This document shows positions 14,996-23,794 of a stretch of DNA of 37,176 bases, one piece after another. The stretch covers positions 1 through 37,176 of the forward strand of contig JAHIUA010000069.1 of assembly GCA_018817385.1 (NCBI GenBank), read 5' to 3'. The position numbers and the translations under genes were made by a program. Positions within the stretch are counted from its first letter, which is position 1; every line of letters starts with the position of its first letter. This DNA is from Pseudomonadota bacterium (GTDB lineage: Bacteria; Desulfobacterota; Desulfobulbia; Desulfobulbales; Desulfocapsaceae). The notes beneath the pieces are model-generated. The model was given only the letters and a program-made list of their open reading frames with translations, had not been told where the DNA came from and did no database searches.

Positions 14996-16576
14996 ATGGA
15001 ACGTCCCGTCATTAAAGAGAAAAAAGGCATCTCTCCCATTTGGATTCTGCCCCTGGTCGCCCTCCTCATTGGCAGCTGGCTGCTGTACAAAGATTTTGAA
15101 GAATCCGGGGTAATGATCACCGTCCGCATAAAAGACGCCAACGGCCTGACCATCGACAAAACTCAAGTGATGTTCAAAGGACTCCCTGTGGGCACCTTGC
15201 GAGGATTCAAAGTGACGCCTGATCTGCAACATATAGATGCCCGTATAGAAATGACCAAGGAAGCAGAGGATGAACTGACAAAGGATACCAAGTTCTGGGT
15301 GGTCCGCCCCGAGGTGTCGATGAATCGTATCACAGGACTCGATACTCTGGTCAGTGGCAGTTATTTTGAAGTTCAACTGGGAACCGGCACAGAACAGTCC
15401 CATTTTTTTACAGCCCTGGACGAAGCACCGCCTCTCTCGAAACACGTTCCAGGTCTGCACCTGACTCTGCAATCCCTCACCGCCACTTCCCTTTCCCCCT
15501 CTTCTCCCGTACTCTTTAAAAAAGTTGAAGTGGGAGAGGTAATCTCCAAAACCCTGGAGGAAGACGGATCCATAACAACCAGGATTATCATCTATCCGCA
15601 ATTCATGGCTCATGTCAGCACCAACAGTCGCTTTTATCTCAACAGTGGTATTTATCTCCAGGCCAATCTGCCAAAGATTTCCTTACAAATCGATCCCATC
15701 AAGACCATTATCAAGGGCGGTGTCAGCTTTGACACAGCTCCGGGAGGCAAAGCGATCGATGACAACACAGCAAAAACCTTTCCTCTGTACAAAGACCGGC
15801 AAACCGCTCAACAGGCTGATGATATAGAAATAGAGCTGACCTTTTCTGTTGACCATGGCCTGGAGGCCGGTGCCGACATCCGCTATCAGGGAGTCAAGAT
15901 TGGATCGGTGACCACAGTAGAACTTGAGGATGATTTCAAGACTGTCCGGGCAAAAGCTCATATCTATAAGTCTCTGAATCGCCTCCTCCGCGACGACACC
16001 TACATCTGGGCTGTCAGCCCCAGATTCAGCCTGGCAGGTGTTTCCAACTTTGATACGATTATGAAGGGATCATATCTTAACCTGATCCCCGGCAACGGCA
16101 AGCCGACAAAATCTTTCCAGGTACGCGATTCAAGACCGGTCAACCAGCCACTCAGCAAGGGACTGAATCTCATCCTGGAAACAGACCGTCTCGGATCCCT
16201 CGGATATGACAAACCAGTATATTATCGCCAGGTACAGGTGGGGCATACCACCGGCTACGAACTCTCAGCCACCGGTCAGAATGTCCTTATCTACCTCAAT
16301 ATCCACGAACCCTATGTCAACCTGATCCGGGAAAACACCAGATTCTGGAACATGAGCGGCCTCCGTATCAAGGGAGGCTTGATGACATTGATGAAAATCA
16401 CTACCGAATCCATGGCAGCGATTCTGGACGGGGGAATCTCGTTCAGTACCCCGGAAAAAGAAGACATGGGAAACCGCGTCGCCAACGACCACCACTTCAC
16501 CCTCCACTCCGACCCTGATGATGCCTGGCTCAACTGGAGCCCGGCCCTGGAACTGGGAGAACTCCCTGACAAATAG
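14996..16576 (+). CDS. pqiB: PqiB-family MCE-domain protein
   Basis: A 526-residue protein anchored by one N-terminal membrane helix (ISPIWILPLVALLIGSWLLY, about 12-31). Repeated MCE domains follow, which in E. coli PqiB assemble into a periplasm-spanning hydrophobic tube for lipid transfer. MCE signatures are visible near 36-60 (VMITVRIKDANGLTIDKTQV...GLPVGTL), 284-310 (IELTFSVDHGLEAGADIRYQ...GVKIGSV) and 390-420 (LILETDRLGSLGYDKPVYYR...QVGHTTG), and a weaker one near 150-180. ATG 14996 is preceded by A-rich sequence, not a clear Shine-Dalgarno; a natural-looking ATG at 14952, overlapping the pqiA stop, is in another frame. No PqiC lipoprotein gene follows. Confidence 0.9.
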   Translation: MERPVIKEKKGISPIWILPLVALLIGSWLLYKDFEESGVMITVRIKDANGLTIDKTQVMFKGLPVGTLRGFKVTPDLQHIDARIEMTKEAEDELTKDTKFWVVRPEVSMNRITGLDTLVSGSYFEVQLGTGTEQSHFFTALDEAPPLSKHVPGLHLTLQSLTATSLSPSSPVLFKKVEVGEVISKTLEEDGSITTRIIIYPQFMAHVSTNSRFYLNSGIYLQANLPKISLQIDPIKTIIKGGVSFDTAPGGKAIDDNTAKTFPLYKDRQTAQQADDIEIELTFSVDHGLEAGADIRYQGVKIGSVTTVELEDDFKTVRAKAHIYKSLNRLLRDDTYIWAVSPRFSLAGVSNFDTIMKGSYLNLIPGNGKPTKSFQVRDSRPVNQPLSKGLNLILETDRLGSLGYDKPVYYRQVQVGHTTGYELSATGQNVLIYLNIHEPYVNLIRENTRFWNMSGLRIKGGLMTLMKITTESMAAILDGGISFSTPEKEDMGNRVANDHHFTLHSDPDDAWLNWSPALELGELPDK

Positions 16577-16704
16577 ATACAAGAAGTAGGGCAGACAAAA
16601 AAAGAAGAAACGACTCCTGGCTCGCAGTAAGTGGGGTTAAAAAAGCAAACTGAAATTCCATCACTTTTGACAACGACTCAACAACGAACAATTCACCCCA
16701 TATT

Positions 16705-17012
16705 GTGGGAGCGGCTTCAGCCGCGAATGGATGTGGCGCGAAGGAAGAATTTCTTTTTCGGATACCTGGGGCTACCATTCGCGGCTGAAGCCGACTCCTA
16801 CTTTGTCTTTCCGTGTTTGCTGGTCTGGGGGTGTTTTTGGGGAGTTGGGATCCCCCTTCGTTTAACAGCCGGCTCCCACAAGAGCCTACTTGCTTCACCG
16901 CACTTCCCCGGCAGCCATATCATGGCAATCTCAATTGTCGATTAAGCAAACATCGCAGCCAGGACTCAGACAAGAAGTATCCTCTCCTTGTGGGAGCGGC
17001 TTCAGCCGCGAA
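16705..17012. repeat. REP-like pair plus single copy
   Basis: Forward copies (GTGGGAGCGGCTTCAGCCGC...) lie at 16705 and 16990, and an inverted copy (TTCGCGGCTGAAGCCGACTC...) at 16778-16801. The spacer at about 16868-16975 (CTCCCACAAG...CTTCCCCGGCAG...ATATCATGGCAATCTCAA) matches the spacer of the array at 25447-25886, so the two belong to one longer repeat family. No gene is supported in the 16577-17340 gap. Confidence 0.85.
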
Positions 17013-17357
17013 CCGCTCTCCAGCAGTGCTGAACTGGACAAGGGGATCACCGCAAGCCCTCTTCCTTGACAAATCCCCCCTTTTTAGGAAAAAAGACAAA
17101 TTTCTTCTCTTCCCTTGTCTCCGATCACACTCCATCCCGAAATACGGATTGAACCTATTAGCCGGCGAAGGCATCTTCTAATCGACATATTTTCCTCTCA
17201 CCCTAATTTTTTTTATTCTTGCCAAAAGCATTACCCTCCAGCATATTCAAGCTTTTTCTTCAAATTATCGCAGCGAACACCACGCTGTAGCATTGCTTAT
17301 CGCCAATCCTTGTTATACAATATATTTAAGATAGATTTCAGTTCAATGAATACAAGA

Positions 17358-17450
17358 AAAAGCCTAACCTGTCGTGAGACAGGGACGGAAAGCCACGGAT
17401 CTGCAGCAGATAGCCGGGCTACCTTGGAATGAGGTAGTTCGGCTTTTTTT
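17358..17450 (+). ncRNA. Cyclic-di-GMP-I (GEMM-I) riboswitch with terminator
   Basis: Aptamer features are all present: CCTGTC-GTGA-GACAGG with a GNRA tetraloop, the conserved GGGACGGAAAGCCACGG, the receptor-side stem ATCTG-CAG-CAGAT, and AGCCGGG. An ungapped alignment with the Vc2 aptamer keeps the ligand-contacting G20. Its G21-C46 pair appears swapped to C-G, a compensatory change. The 3' part of the aptamer also forms the left arm of a 13-bp terminator (17412-17424 with 17432-17444) and seven T's. Ligand binding would therefore affect termination. The first downstream gene starts at 18122. Confidence 0.85.
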
Positions 17451-17900
17451 ATTGACCTGGAAAGTGATGACATCCCTGTTCAGAATCCCCCTCCAGAAAA
17501 AGACAGTATCTTCGGTACAACAGTTGCAATCAGGGCTCTAACAGGAAGACAGAGAAGGAACAGGCAGCTAGAGAGAGGGTTACACTTTTTGTCATAACTA
17601 TTCAGGAATGCCCAATAATTGGCAAACAACCATTCTGTAACTGTTTAGCAGTGCTTTCTATTCGTTCAGTTAGGACTTCGAAGCATACTCGTGCTATTCG
17701 AAAAGACCTCAATGGACGCAGATGACCTGCTGCTGAATAGTTACCTTTTTTTCTTTGTCTCTTTTCATGTGGCAACAGCTCAACGGGTAACCGACTAACG
17801 TCGATCTACGAAGTAAATTCGTCAGCAGCAGGTAGCAGGGACACCGGTCATGAGTCTATCCAACAGGCTATTACACGAGATCCTCTTCAATACCATCAGT
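17451..17900 (+). other. Long leader between the riboswitch and the duplicated segment
   Basis: No gene or recognisable RNA is seen here. It is probably part of the roughly 670-base leader transcribed through the riboswitch when the terminator does not form. Confidence 0.4.
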
Positions 17901-18030
17901 CATGATCTTGAATTGGCTAATTTGACAGGAGTTCTCCTCTACCCGTCAAATCTGACAAACAGGGAGATGATGTGAAATGAACAAGAAAAACAATCTGCTC
18001 AGTAAGTCGGTTAGCGTATGCATTGTAAGC
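17901..18030 (+). repeat. Upstream region duplicated at 19837-20030 (copy 1)
   Basis: Shared blocks in order with 19837-20030 are CATGATCTTGAA, TTTGACAGGAG, TCAAATCTGACAAA, a G-rich ribosome-site block, GTGAAATGAACAA and AACAATCTGCT.AGTAAGTCG. Both copies can fold ATTTGAC with a TCAAAT further on. Copy 2 has about 60 extra bases before the start codon. Confidence 0.8.
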
Positions 18031-18096
18031 CTGATGCGACACCATCACTTGAAGGACCATGAACAGGCCTATCTGTTTGTACAACTCTGCTCGTAA
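17977..18096 (+). pseudogene. Truncated copy of the start of the peroxidase-family cytochrome gene
   Basis: A 39-codon frame starts MNKKNNLLSKSVSVCIVSLM, nearly the same as MNKKNNLLSKSIKVCIMLLV of the diheme cytochrome at 19975, then diverges and stops at 18096. The homology covers the start signal and signal-peptide codons only. The stop lies 25 bases before the propeller gene. It is either a leftover of a duplication or a small translated leader coupled to 18122. Confidence 0.65.
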
Positions 18097-18121
18097 CGGC
18101 GTAAAGGCAAGAGGTGAGTCA

Positions 18122-19657
18122 ATGCAATCATATTCTAGCGTACGAAGCGTCCTTCGGGACATAAGCATCTTGGCAATATCTCTTTTTTTTCTGGCAGTCG
18201 TTCTTCCTGTCTCCCTCGTTCATGGCAGCGATGGTGATTTCGTGTGGGCAAAGGCCATCGGTGCGAAGGAAAGCGATCGTGGCCATAGCATATTCATAGA
18301 TACTTCCGGAAACATCTACACCACCGGCCTGTTTAACGGCACTGTTGACTTTGACCCCGGACCAGGAATTTTCAACCTGACCAGTGCAGGTACGACGAAT
18401 GATATTTTTATAAGCAAATTTGACAGCAACGGCAATCTTGTCTGGGCCAAGGCCATCGGCGGACAATTAAGCTGTATTGGATATGGCATCTCCGTTGATA
18501 CTTCCGGAAACGTCTATACCACCGGTTTTTTTTGGGGCACTGTCGATTTTGATCCCGGACCAGGGATTGCAAACCTGACCAGTATGGGTTGGAGCGATAT
18601 CTTTATCAGCAAGCTGTCCAGCAATGGCAACTTTCTCTGGGCCAAAGCCATAGGCGGTACACTCTATGATAACGGCTATGCTATCTCCCTGGATTCTTCC
18701 GGAAACGTATACACCACCGGCTACTTCGAGGGCACCGTCGATTTTGACCCCGGACCGGGGATTGCAAACCTGACCAGTGCAGGAGGAAATCAAGATATTT
18801 TTATCAGCAAACTGTCAAGCAACGGCGACTTTTTCTGGGCCATAGCCATAGGTGATGTCGCAGACGATATTGGCTATGCCATTGCCGTAGATACTTCCGG
18901 CAACGTCTACAGCACCGGTTTCTTCCAAGGTACTGCCGACTTTGACCCCGGACCAGGGACTGCAAACCTGACCAGTATAGGTGGGATCGATATCTTTATC
19001 AGCAAACTCTCCAGTAACGGCGACTTTGTCTGGGCCAAGGCCATGGGCGGAACTTCAGGCGGTGAGGGACTGGGTATCGCCGTAGACGATTCCGGCAACG
19101 CCTACACTACCGGCTACTTCACCGGCACTGTTGACTTTGACCCCGGCGGAGGGACATTCAACCTGACCAGCCTGGCGGGCAGCCAGGATATTTTTATCAG
19201 CAAACTGTCCAGCAACGGCGATGTTATCTGGGCCAAGGCCATGGGTGGGACTTTGAATGAAGAGGGATATGGTATTTCAGTAGATACTTCCGGAAACGTC
19301 TATACCACCGGCTTCTTCCAAGGAACTGCCGATTTCGACCCGGGAACAGGGAGTTCCGACCTGACCAGCACAGGTTGGAACGATATTTTTATCAGCAAAC
19401 TGTCCAGTAACGGCGATTTCACCTGGGCAAAAGCCATGGGTGGAACCTTAGACGAATATGGAAAGGGTATCGCCGTAGATACTTCCGGGAATACCTACAT
19501 CACCGGCTACTTCTACGACACTGTCGATTTTAACCCGGGAACAGGAACTTTCAACCTGACAGCTGATAGTGATGACATGTTTATCGTTCACCTGAGCGGC
19601 TCTCTTTCCACCTTCCCGTGGCCGATGTTCCTACCAGCCATTACCGGCGGACCTTAG
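18122..19657 (+). CDS. Exported seven-repeat SBBP beta-propeller protein
   Basis: The 511-residue product has a signal peptide (ILAISLFFLAVVLPVSLVHG, about 16-35). Seven repeats of about 65 residues follow, each with WAKAIGG, a DTSGNVYTTG turn, a VDFDPGPG loop and DIFISKLSSNG. This is the SBBP seven-bladed propeller pattern. The Asp-rich turns could bind Ca2+. The C-terminus ends FPWPMFLPAITGGP, a motif shared with the large protein at 32921. The ATG at 18122 has GAGGTGA at good distance; the frame is open 21 codons upstream but lacks a signal. A c-di-GMP-I riboswitch lies 672 bases upstream. It is probably a surface or secreted protein; the partner is unknown. Confidence 0.85.
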   Translation: MQSYSSVRSVLRDISILAISLFFLAVVLPVSLVHGSDGDFVWAKAIGAKESDRGHSIFIDTSGNIYTTGLFNGTVDFDPGPGIFNLTSAGTTNDIFISKFDSNGNLVWAKAIGGQLSCIGYGISVDTSGNVYTTGFFWGTVDFDPGPGIANLTSMGWSDIFISKLSSNGNFLWAKAIGGTLYDNGYAISLDSSGNVYTTGYFEGTVDFDPGPGIANLTSAGGNQDIFISKLSSNGDFFWAIAIGDVADDIGYAIAVDTSGNVYSTGFFQGTADFDPGPGTANLTSIGGIDIFISKLSSNGDFVWAKAMGGTSGGEGLGIAVDDSGNAYTTGYFTGTVDFDPGGGTFNLTSLAGSQDIFISKLSSNGDVIWAKAMGGTLNEEGYGISVDTSGNVYTTGFFQGTADFDPGTGSSDLTSTGWNDIFISKLSSNGDFTWAKAMGGTLDEYGKGIAVDTSGNTYITGYFYDTVDFNPGTGTFNLTADSDDMFIVHLSGSLSTFPWPMFLPAITGGP

Positions 19658-19836
19658 CCATAAAAAAACAATGTAATAAAAAACAGTTATGTCCGGTTGA
19701 AGAATTGTATGTTTTTTCATCGTTTACGCTGCTTCGGATTTTTTTTTCGTTACTCTTTTCTGGCAATTGCCAGTTGTTTTGCTTATTGAATCACCTCATT
19801 TTGAATTTGACTATGAAGCTTACGAATACAATACCT

Positions 19837-20030
19837 CATGATCTTGAAATGACTCATTTGACAGGAGCTCTACTCTGCTCATCAAATCTGACAAATAAGG
19901 AGGTGATATAACAATTAAAGCACTATGGGCAGGAGTGGACCGATAAACAACACTAAAAAATAAAGGACTGTGAAATGAACAAAAAAAACAATCTGCTTAG
20001 TAAGTCGATTAAAGTCTGCATTATGTTACT
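19837..20030 (+). repeat. Upstream region duplicated at 17901-18030 (copy 2)
   Basis: This is the parental-looking copy because it leads into an intact gene (19975). It holds the CATGATCTTGAA, TTTGACAGGAG and TCAAATCTGACAAA blocks and an AAGGAGGTGATATAA that would be an ideal ribosome site, placed about 60 bases before the real start. Confidence 0.8.
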
Positions 20031-21357
20031 TGTAGGGGCCACGTCTACGGTCGTTTTTGCACAGCAGGGAAAAGTCATTTCCAGCTATGGACCAACGAAT
20101 CAGACCGAGACCTTCACTCAAATCAAAGCCGCACGTATGGCGGTGAAAAATGAACGCGCTCAACTGCAAAAGAAGTTATTAACCTCCCGCTATGATCTTT
20201 CAAAAAAGACTGCCGCAATAGACGTCATGTCAGGAGGAAAAGCCCTGCCAATTGGACCGACCGCCAACCTTCAGGGAACAACCTGGAAAGATCTTGATAA
20301 AATGACCCCCGAGCAGATCAAAGCGAAAGGGGTATTCCCTTACAAACCCCTGCCGTTCGCCGATCACGCAGAGGGAGGCATGCTTTTCCCAGAGATGATC
20401 ACCAAAGCTTTACCCCGCCTCGTTCGCTTTGACCTGGATTTCGATCTGCCTGAACATATCCTGCCGGATCCGGCCCCGGCGATTTTCCTCACCACCCGAC
20501 CCGACCTCGGTGATGTGGCCAAGGGACGACTTATCACCATCGACAATTACTATGAGATCTTTAACGGACTCTTAAATCCCAAACAGCTCGAAGGGTTACG
20601 TCTCCTGGTGACCCAGTTTCCCCAACAGCAATTCAACGCCACCGAAGACCGACGTACCGACAGGCCGAGCCTGGGCGTAACCTGTTTCGACTGTCATGCC
20701 AACGGTCATACCAACGGTGCAAATCATCTGGTTGGCGACATTCGGCCACAGGAATTCAGACATCGGATCGAAACCCCTACCTTGCGCGGAGTGAATGTCC
20801 AGCGTCTCTTCGGTTCTCAGCGGGCACTGAAAACAGTGGAAGACTTTACCGAATTTGAGCAACGCGCTGCCTACTTCGACGGAGACCAGTGCATGGCCTC
20901 GAAAAAAGGGGTTAATGTTCTCGAAAGGGGATCGCAAGTGCATTTCATGGCAGAATTTATGGCCCTGCTGGATTTCCCCCCGGCAACCAAGCTCGACATC
21001 TATGGTGAACTCGATCAAGCCCAGGCTACCCCCAGCGAACTGAGCGGCGAAGAGCTTTTCAATGGCAAGGCCCGCTGCTCCACATGCCACCCTGCCCCTT
21101 ACTACACCGACAACAGCATGCATGACCTCAAGGCTGAACGGTTTTATAAGATGGAGCTGGCAAACGGAATGATGATGGCCCACGACGGCAGCATCAAAAC
21201 ATTCCCCTTGCGAGGGATTAAGGACTCCCCTCCCTATATGCACGACGGGAGATGTTTCACCCTTGAAGATACAGTGGAGTATTTCAATCTTATTCAACAA
21301 CTTCACTTGAATGACCAGGAAAAGGCCGATCTGGTGGCCTTCATGCGCTCCTTATAA
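19975..21357 (+). CDS. Diheme cytochrome c peroxidase/MauG-family protein
   Basis: A 460-residue exported cytochrome. The signal peptide is IKVCIMLLVGATSTVVFAQQ (about 12-31). Two c-type heme sites are visible: CFDCH (about 239-243) and CSTCH (about 364-368), in the order and spacing of bacterial diheme peroxidases and MauG relatives. Later segments MMMAHDGSIKTFPLRGIKDS and PPYMHDGRCFTLEDTVEYFN match the family's conserved C-terminal part (LRG...PYMHDG...TLEDTVEHYN). It would act in the periplasm in H2O2 reduction or protein oxidation. The start has AAAGGACTG upstream. A hairpin follows. It is longer than classical CcpA (about 330 aa), owing to an N-terminal extension. Confidence 0.85.
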   Translation: MNKKNNLLSKSIKVCIMLLVGATSTVVFAQQGKVISSYGPTNQTETFTQIKAARMAVKNERAQLQKKLLTSRYDLSKKTAAIDVMSGGKALPIGPTANLQGTTWKDLDKMTPEQIKAKGVFPYKPLPFADHAEGGMLFPEMITKALPRLVRFDLDFDLPEHILPDPAPAIFLTTRPDLGDVAKGRLITIDNYYEIFNGLLNPKQLEGLRLLVTQFPQQQFNATEDRRTDRPSLGVTCFDCHANGHTNGANHLVGDIRPQEFRHRIETPTLRGVNVQRLFGSQRALKTVEDFTEFEQRAAYFDGDQCMASKKGVNVLERGSQVHFMAEFMALLDFPPATKLDIYGELDQAQATPSELSGEELFNGKARCSTCHPAPYYTDNSMHDLKAERFYKMELANGMMMAHDGSIKTFPLRGIKDSPPYMHDGRCFTLEDTVEYFNLIQQLHLNDQEKADLVAFMRSL

Positions 21358-21377
21358 GGACCGGTCTCCAGGAAATC

Positions 21378-21407
21378 GAATGAGGGGGACGCCTGTTCCC
21401 CTCATTC
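21378..21407 (+). terminator. Hairpin after the diheme cytochrome gene
   Basis: GAATGAGGGG (21378-21387) and CCCCTCATTC (21398-21407) form a perfect 10-bp stem with a 10-base loop, 20 bases after the stop. No T tract follows. Confidence 0.6.
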
Positions 21408-21609
21408 CTAGGATCATCCAGAATCTACAAAAACACATTATGGCAGATAAGGGCATGAACACGATCAGGCCCGAATAGAGATGGCCTTTTATTGAACCGA
21501 AAACAAAGGAGTCAGAACAATCTTCCCTGGCAAGGAAGTGAAGGTTTGTCAGTTCAGGGTACATTATTTTAAAAGCTCGCAGACAACCATTATTGACAGG
21601 AGGTGGAGG

Positions 21610-22323
21610 ATGTTCAACATACGGACAAAAATTCAATCACGCACCCTGGTAGCACTATTATTTATTGGCATACTGTTTCCCCCTTCCAGTTCTTTTGCTC
21701 TTGAGGAAGGCGGTTTTGTTTGCCGGGAGGAAAGCGGTGCAGTCAATGAAACATGGAATTTTATCAAACACTTTTCCTACGAACAGTATTACTGGGCAGT
21801 ACCCGAGGTATTTACCACCTGGGATGCATCCTATGTCGACAACATGGATACCGCATTTTTCAGCGGACATGGCGGTAATTTTTCGATAACTACCCTTAGA
21901 AATTGCTGTGACCCGGTTAATTTTGCCGGTGGTGCAGTCTCACTTGGCGATCTGGATCTCGAATTTCTCACTATTGATGCCTGCAGTGTCGTTCCTTCGC
22001 CACTTGAACGAGCTGACTGGGCCAGCGGCTGGTGGAAAGTCTTTCACAAACTTCATCAGTTATTAAGCTTCCGCACCACCGGATGGTATGACGGAAGAGT
22101 GGAAGATCAATACGCTAAAAATCTGCTGGCTGGTCAAAAATATATTGATGCATGGTTTAATGCCGCAAATTCGGTCCGTTCCGGAACCTATCCCGGCTAT
22201 TGTGCTGTCATCTGGGCCTACCCGCAAGGCAGCCATCCCGGCACCGCGAATGACACATATTACAGTCAGGCCTCTGACCCTCCCTATGATTTAGGAATCA
22301 TGGCTATCACCTATCAATATTAA
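21610..22323 (+). CDS. Exported caspase-fold-like (DUF6345-type) protein
   Basis: The 237-residue product has a signal peptide (LVALLFIGILFPPSSSFA). FFSGHGGNFS (about 78-87) and LEFLTIDACSVVPSP (about 118-132) follow. A strand ending in HG(G) and a later strand ending in DAC is the His-Cys dyad layout of clan CD cysteine peptidases (caspases, gingipains). It also resembles proteins labelled DUF6345, by my recollection. The segment FHKLHQLLSFRTTGWYDG is also typical of that group. An excellent GGAGGTGGAGG precedes ATG 21610, so the longer frame to 21538 is not used. The next gene follows by 20 bases. Protease activity is inference. Confidence 0.6.
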   Translation: MFNIRTKIQSRTLVALLFIGILFPPSSSFALEEGGFVCREESGAVNETWNFIKHFSYEQYYWAVPEVFTTWDASYVDNMDTAFFSGHGGNFSITTLRNCCDPVNFAGGAVSLGDLDLEFLTIDACSVVPSPLERADWASGWWKVFHKLHQLLSFRTTGWYDGRVEDQYAKNLLAGQKYIDAWFNAANSVRSGTYPGYCAVIWAYPQGSHPGTANDTYYSQASDPPYDLGIMAITYQY

Positions 22324-22343
22324 TTAAAAAGGAGGGTTTGACA

Positions 22344-23318
22344 ATGAAAAAAAATCAGCCCTGTTTTATACTTAACTCTTTTGTTATATTAACAATATTG
22401 GCATGGAACTATTCTTTACATGCAGCAGAAGTTACAATCATGGCAAAGGTTCCCCAGCCAAAAGCCGAGTACTCCGTCTATAAGATGGAAGGAGCTCCTG
22501 TCAATAATAAAGAGATTATAGCGCGTTGCGCCAACATAGCGAAAGTATCAGGTTTCAAATCATTTTCACGAGAGATGATGAAACCGGTAGAGGATCGCTT
22601 GGCCATGCTTGGCGACGAAATTCAACTCAGCATGAATACGAGCGGATCTGAGTTTTTTTATTCTAATTTTCCTGCCTTAAAGCTGACTGAAAAAACCGGC
22701 CGTCTGTATTCGGATGAAGAGGCTATCAAACTATCTCACAACTATTTGAAAAAAGCAGGTTTAATGCCCAGGTATGAGCAAGAATTGAAGATTGATCATG
22801 TGGGCGGTATCATGCAAATGTTAAGTAATGGAAAATCGCCGGAGAAAAAAGCTGTAGTGGTTTATTTTCGACGTGAACTCGACGGCATACCTGTTCGCAA
22901 TTTCGGCTCTTCCATTACGGTGACCCTTGCCGAATCTGAGATTCCTGTGGGAGTCCAATATCATTGGCGTGAAGTTGCCTCCAGGAGCAAAGTCAGCAGT
23001 CGAAGCTTTTTAAATGCTGATGAAATAACTCAATTGATCAAGGAGGATATCAACCGTGTCTATGCAAAAGATGCCAAGGTGACTGTCGATACTGTTGCAC
23101 TGGTTCTTTATGACAACGGAGGTGATTACATTCAACCTGCCTATCTATACGAGGGTATCAGCAAATCATCAGTAAGAGGTGTCAGTGACATGCCGGTTTT
23201 GGGTTATGTAGCGGCACTCAAGAAAGTATATGAACCGATTCATCACCCGGCGTATTCAGCGGAACTGAAGACTCCGACGGTCCGCATCGAAAAACCGAGT
23301 CATGATAAAGATGAATAG
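22344..23318 (+). CDS. Exported protein with a prodomain-like central part
   Basis: A 324-residue secreted or periplasmic protein; signal peptide CFILNSFVILTILAWNYSLHA. The central part resembles peptidase propeptide folds (PepSY/FTP type). GRLYSDEEAIKLSHNYLKKA is a helix, VVVYFRRELDGIPVRNFGSS fits the pattern (Y-x-R-x-x-D-G-I-P-V), and then ITVTLAESEIPVGVQYHWRE follows. After that, SFLNADEITQLIKEDINRVY repeats the helix pattern. The C-terminus is charged (KPSHDKDE). It starts 20 bases after the caspase-like gene with GGAGGG and is surely co-transcribed. A separately encoded foldase, inhibitor or prodomain for that protein is a reasonable guess. I do not recognise a named family for the whole protein. 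Confidence 0.6.
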   Translation: MKKNQPCFILNSFVILTILAWNYSLHAAEVTIMAKVPQPKAEYSVYKMEGAPVNNKEIIARCANIAKVSGFKSFSREMMKPVEDRLAMLGDEIQLSMNTSGSEFFYSNFPALKLTEKTGRLYSDEEAIKLSHNYLKKAGLMPRYEQELKIDHVGGIMQMLSNGKSPEKKAVVVYFRRELDGIPVRNFGSSITVTLAESEIPVGVQYHWREVASRSKVSSRSFLNADEITQLIKEDINRVYAKDAKVTVDTVALVLYDNGGDYIQPAYLYEGISKSSVRGVSDMPVLGYVAALKKVYEPIHHPAYSAELKTPTVRIEKPSHDKDE

Positions 23319-23329
23319 TAGTCATTTCC

Positions 23330-23366
23330 TCCCCCATTCAGCACTTCAACATGTATGGGGGATTTT
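23330..23366 (+). terminator. Intrinsic terminator after the caspase-like operon
   Basis: TCCCCCAT (23330-23337) pairs with ATGGGGGA (23355-23362), followed by TTTTC. The rest of the gap to 23794 has no supported gene. Confidence 0.65.
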
Positions 23367-23575
23367 CAGGAACAGTTTCCAGGTCATTTCGGGAATGGGT
23401 CCAAGTATCAAAAAATTCTTAGCATACAACGCCCTCCATTTCCTGTGGTGACCTCTACAGAAAAGGGCGCGCATAGAGAAAGGAACCAGGGACAGAACGA
23501 CAAAAGTCTTTCCAATCGAGCCATTTCTCTATTTTCTCTTTGGGTACAAATATCTTTTTTGGAACAGAGAAAGTG

Positions 23576-23584
23576 TGATATAAT
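23576..23584 (+). promoter_or_regulatory. Candidate extended -10 promoter upstream of nrfA
   Basis: TGATATAAT gives a consensus TATAAT with the extended TG. The -35 is poor. If used, nrfA would have a leader of about 200 bases. No HcpR-like palindrome is visible here. Confidence 0.4.
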
Positions 23585-23794
23585 CTGTTTGTGTTCCTGC
23601 GCTATTTCTTTACCCGTTGATAATTCCTCCAAACAAAAAAGACGCATGAACATCTTATGCAAAAAATTTCCCCAGCACATTTGTACCGGTTCAACCGACA
23701 AGAGACGTACCCATTCCTGAGAATCAGTTCATTAGCCACTTTCAAGCAAGATGCTGGAAAGTGATTTGTTTCATTTCACCCAGAGAGGAGAAGA

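Noticed and set aside
17358-17424. cGAMP-specific (A20) type of GEMM-I
   Set aside because: A gapped alignment would place A at position 20, but the ungapped one keeps G20 and explains the C21-G46 pair by covariation, so c-di-GMP is the better call.
19618-19911. 97-codon frame after the propeller gene
   Set aside because: It overlaps the propeller gene's end and runs through the duplicated regulatory block; no start signal.
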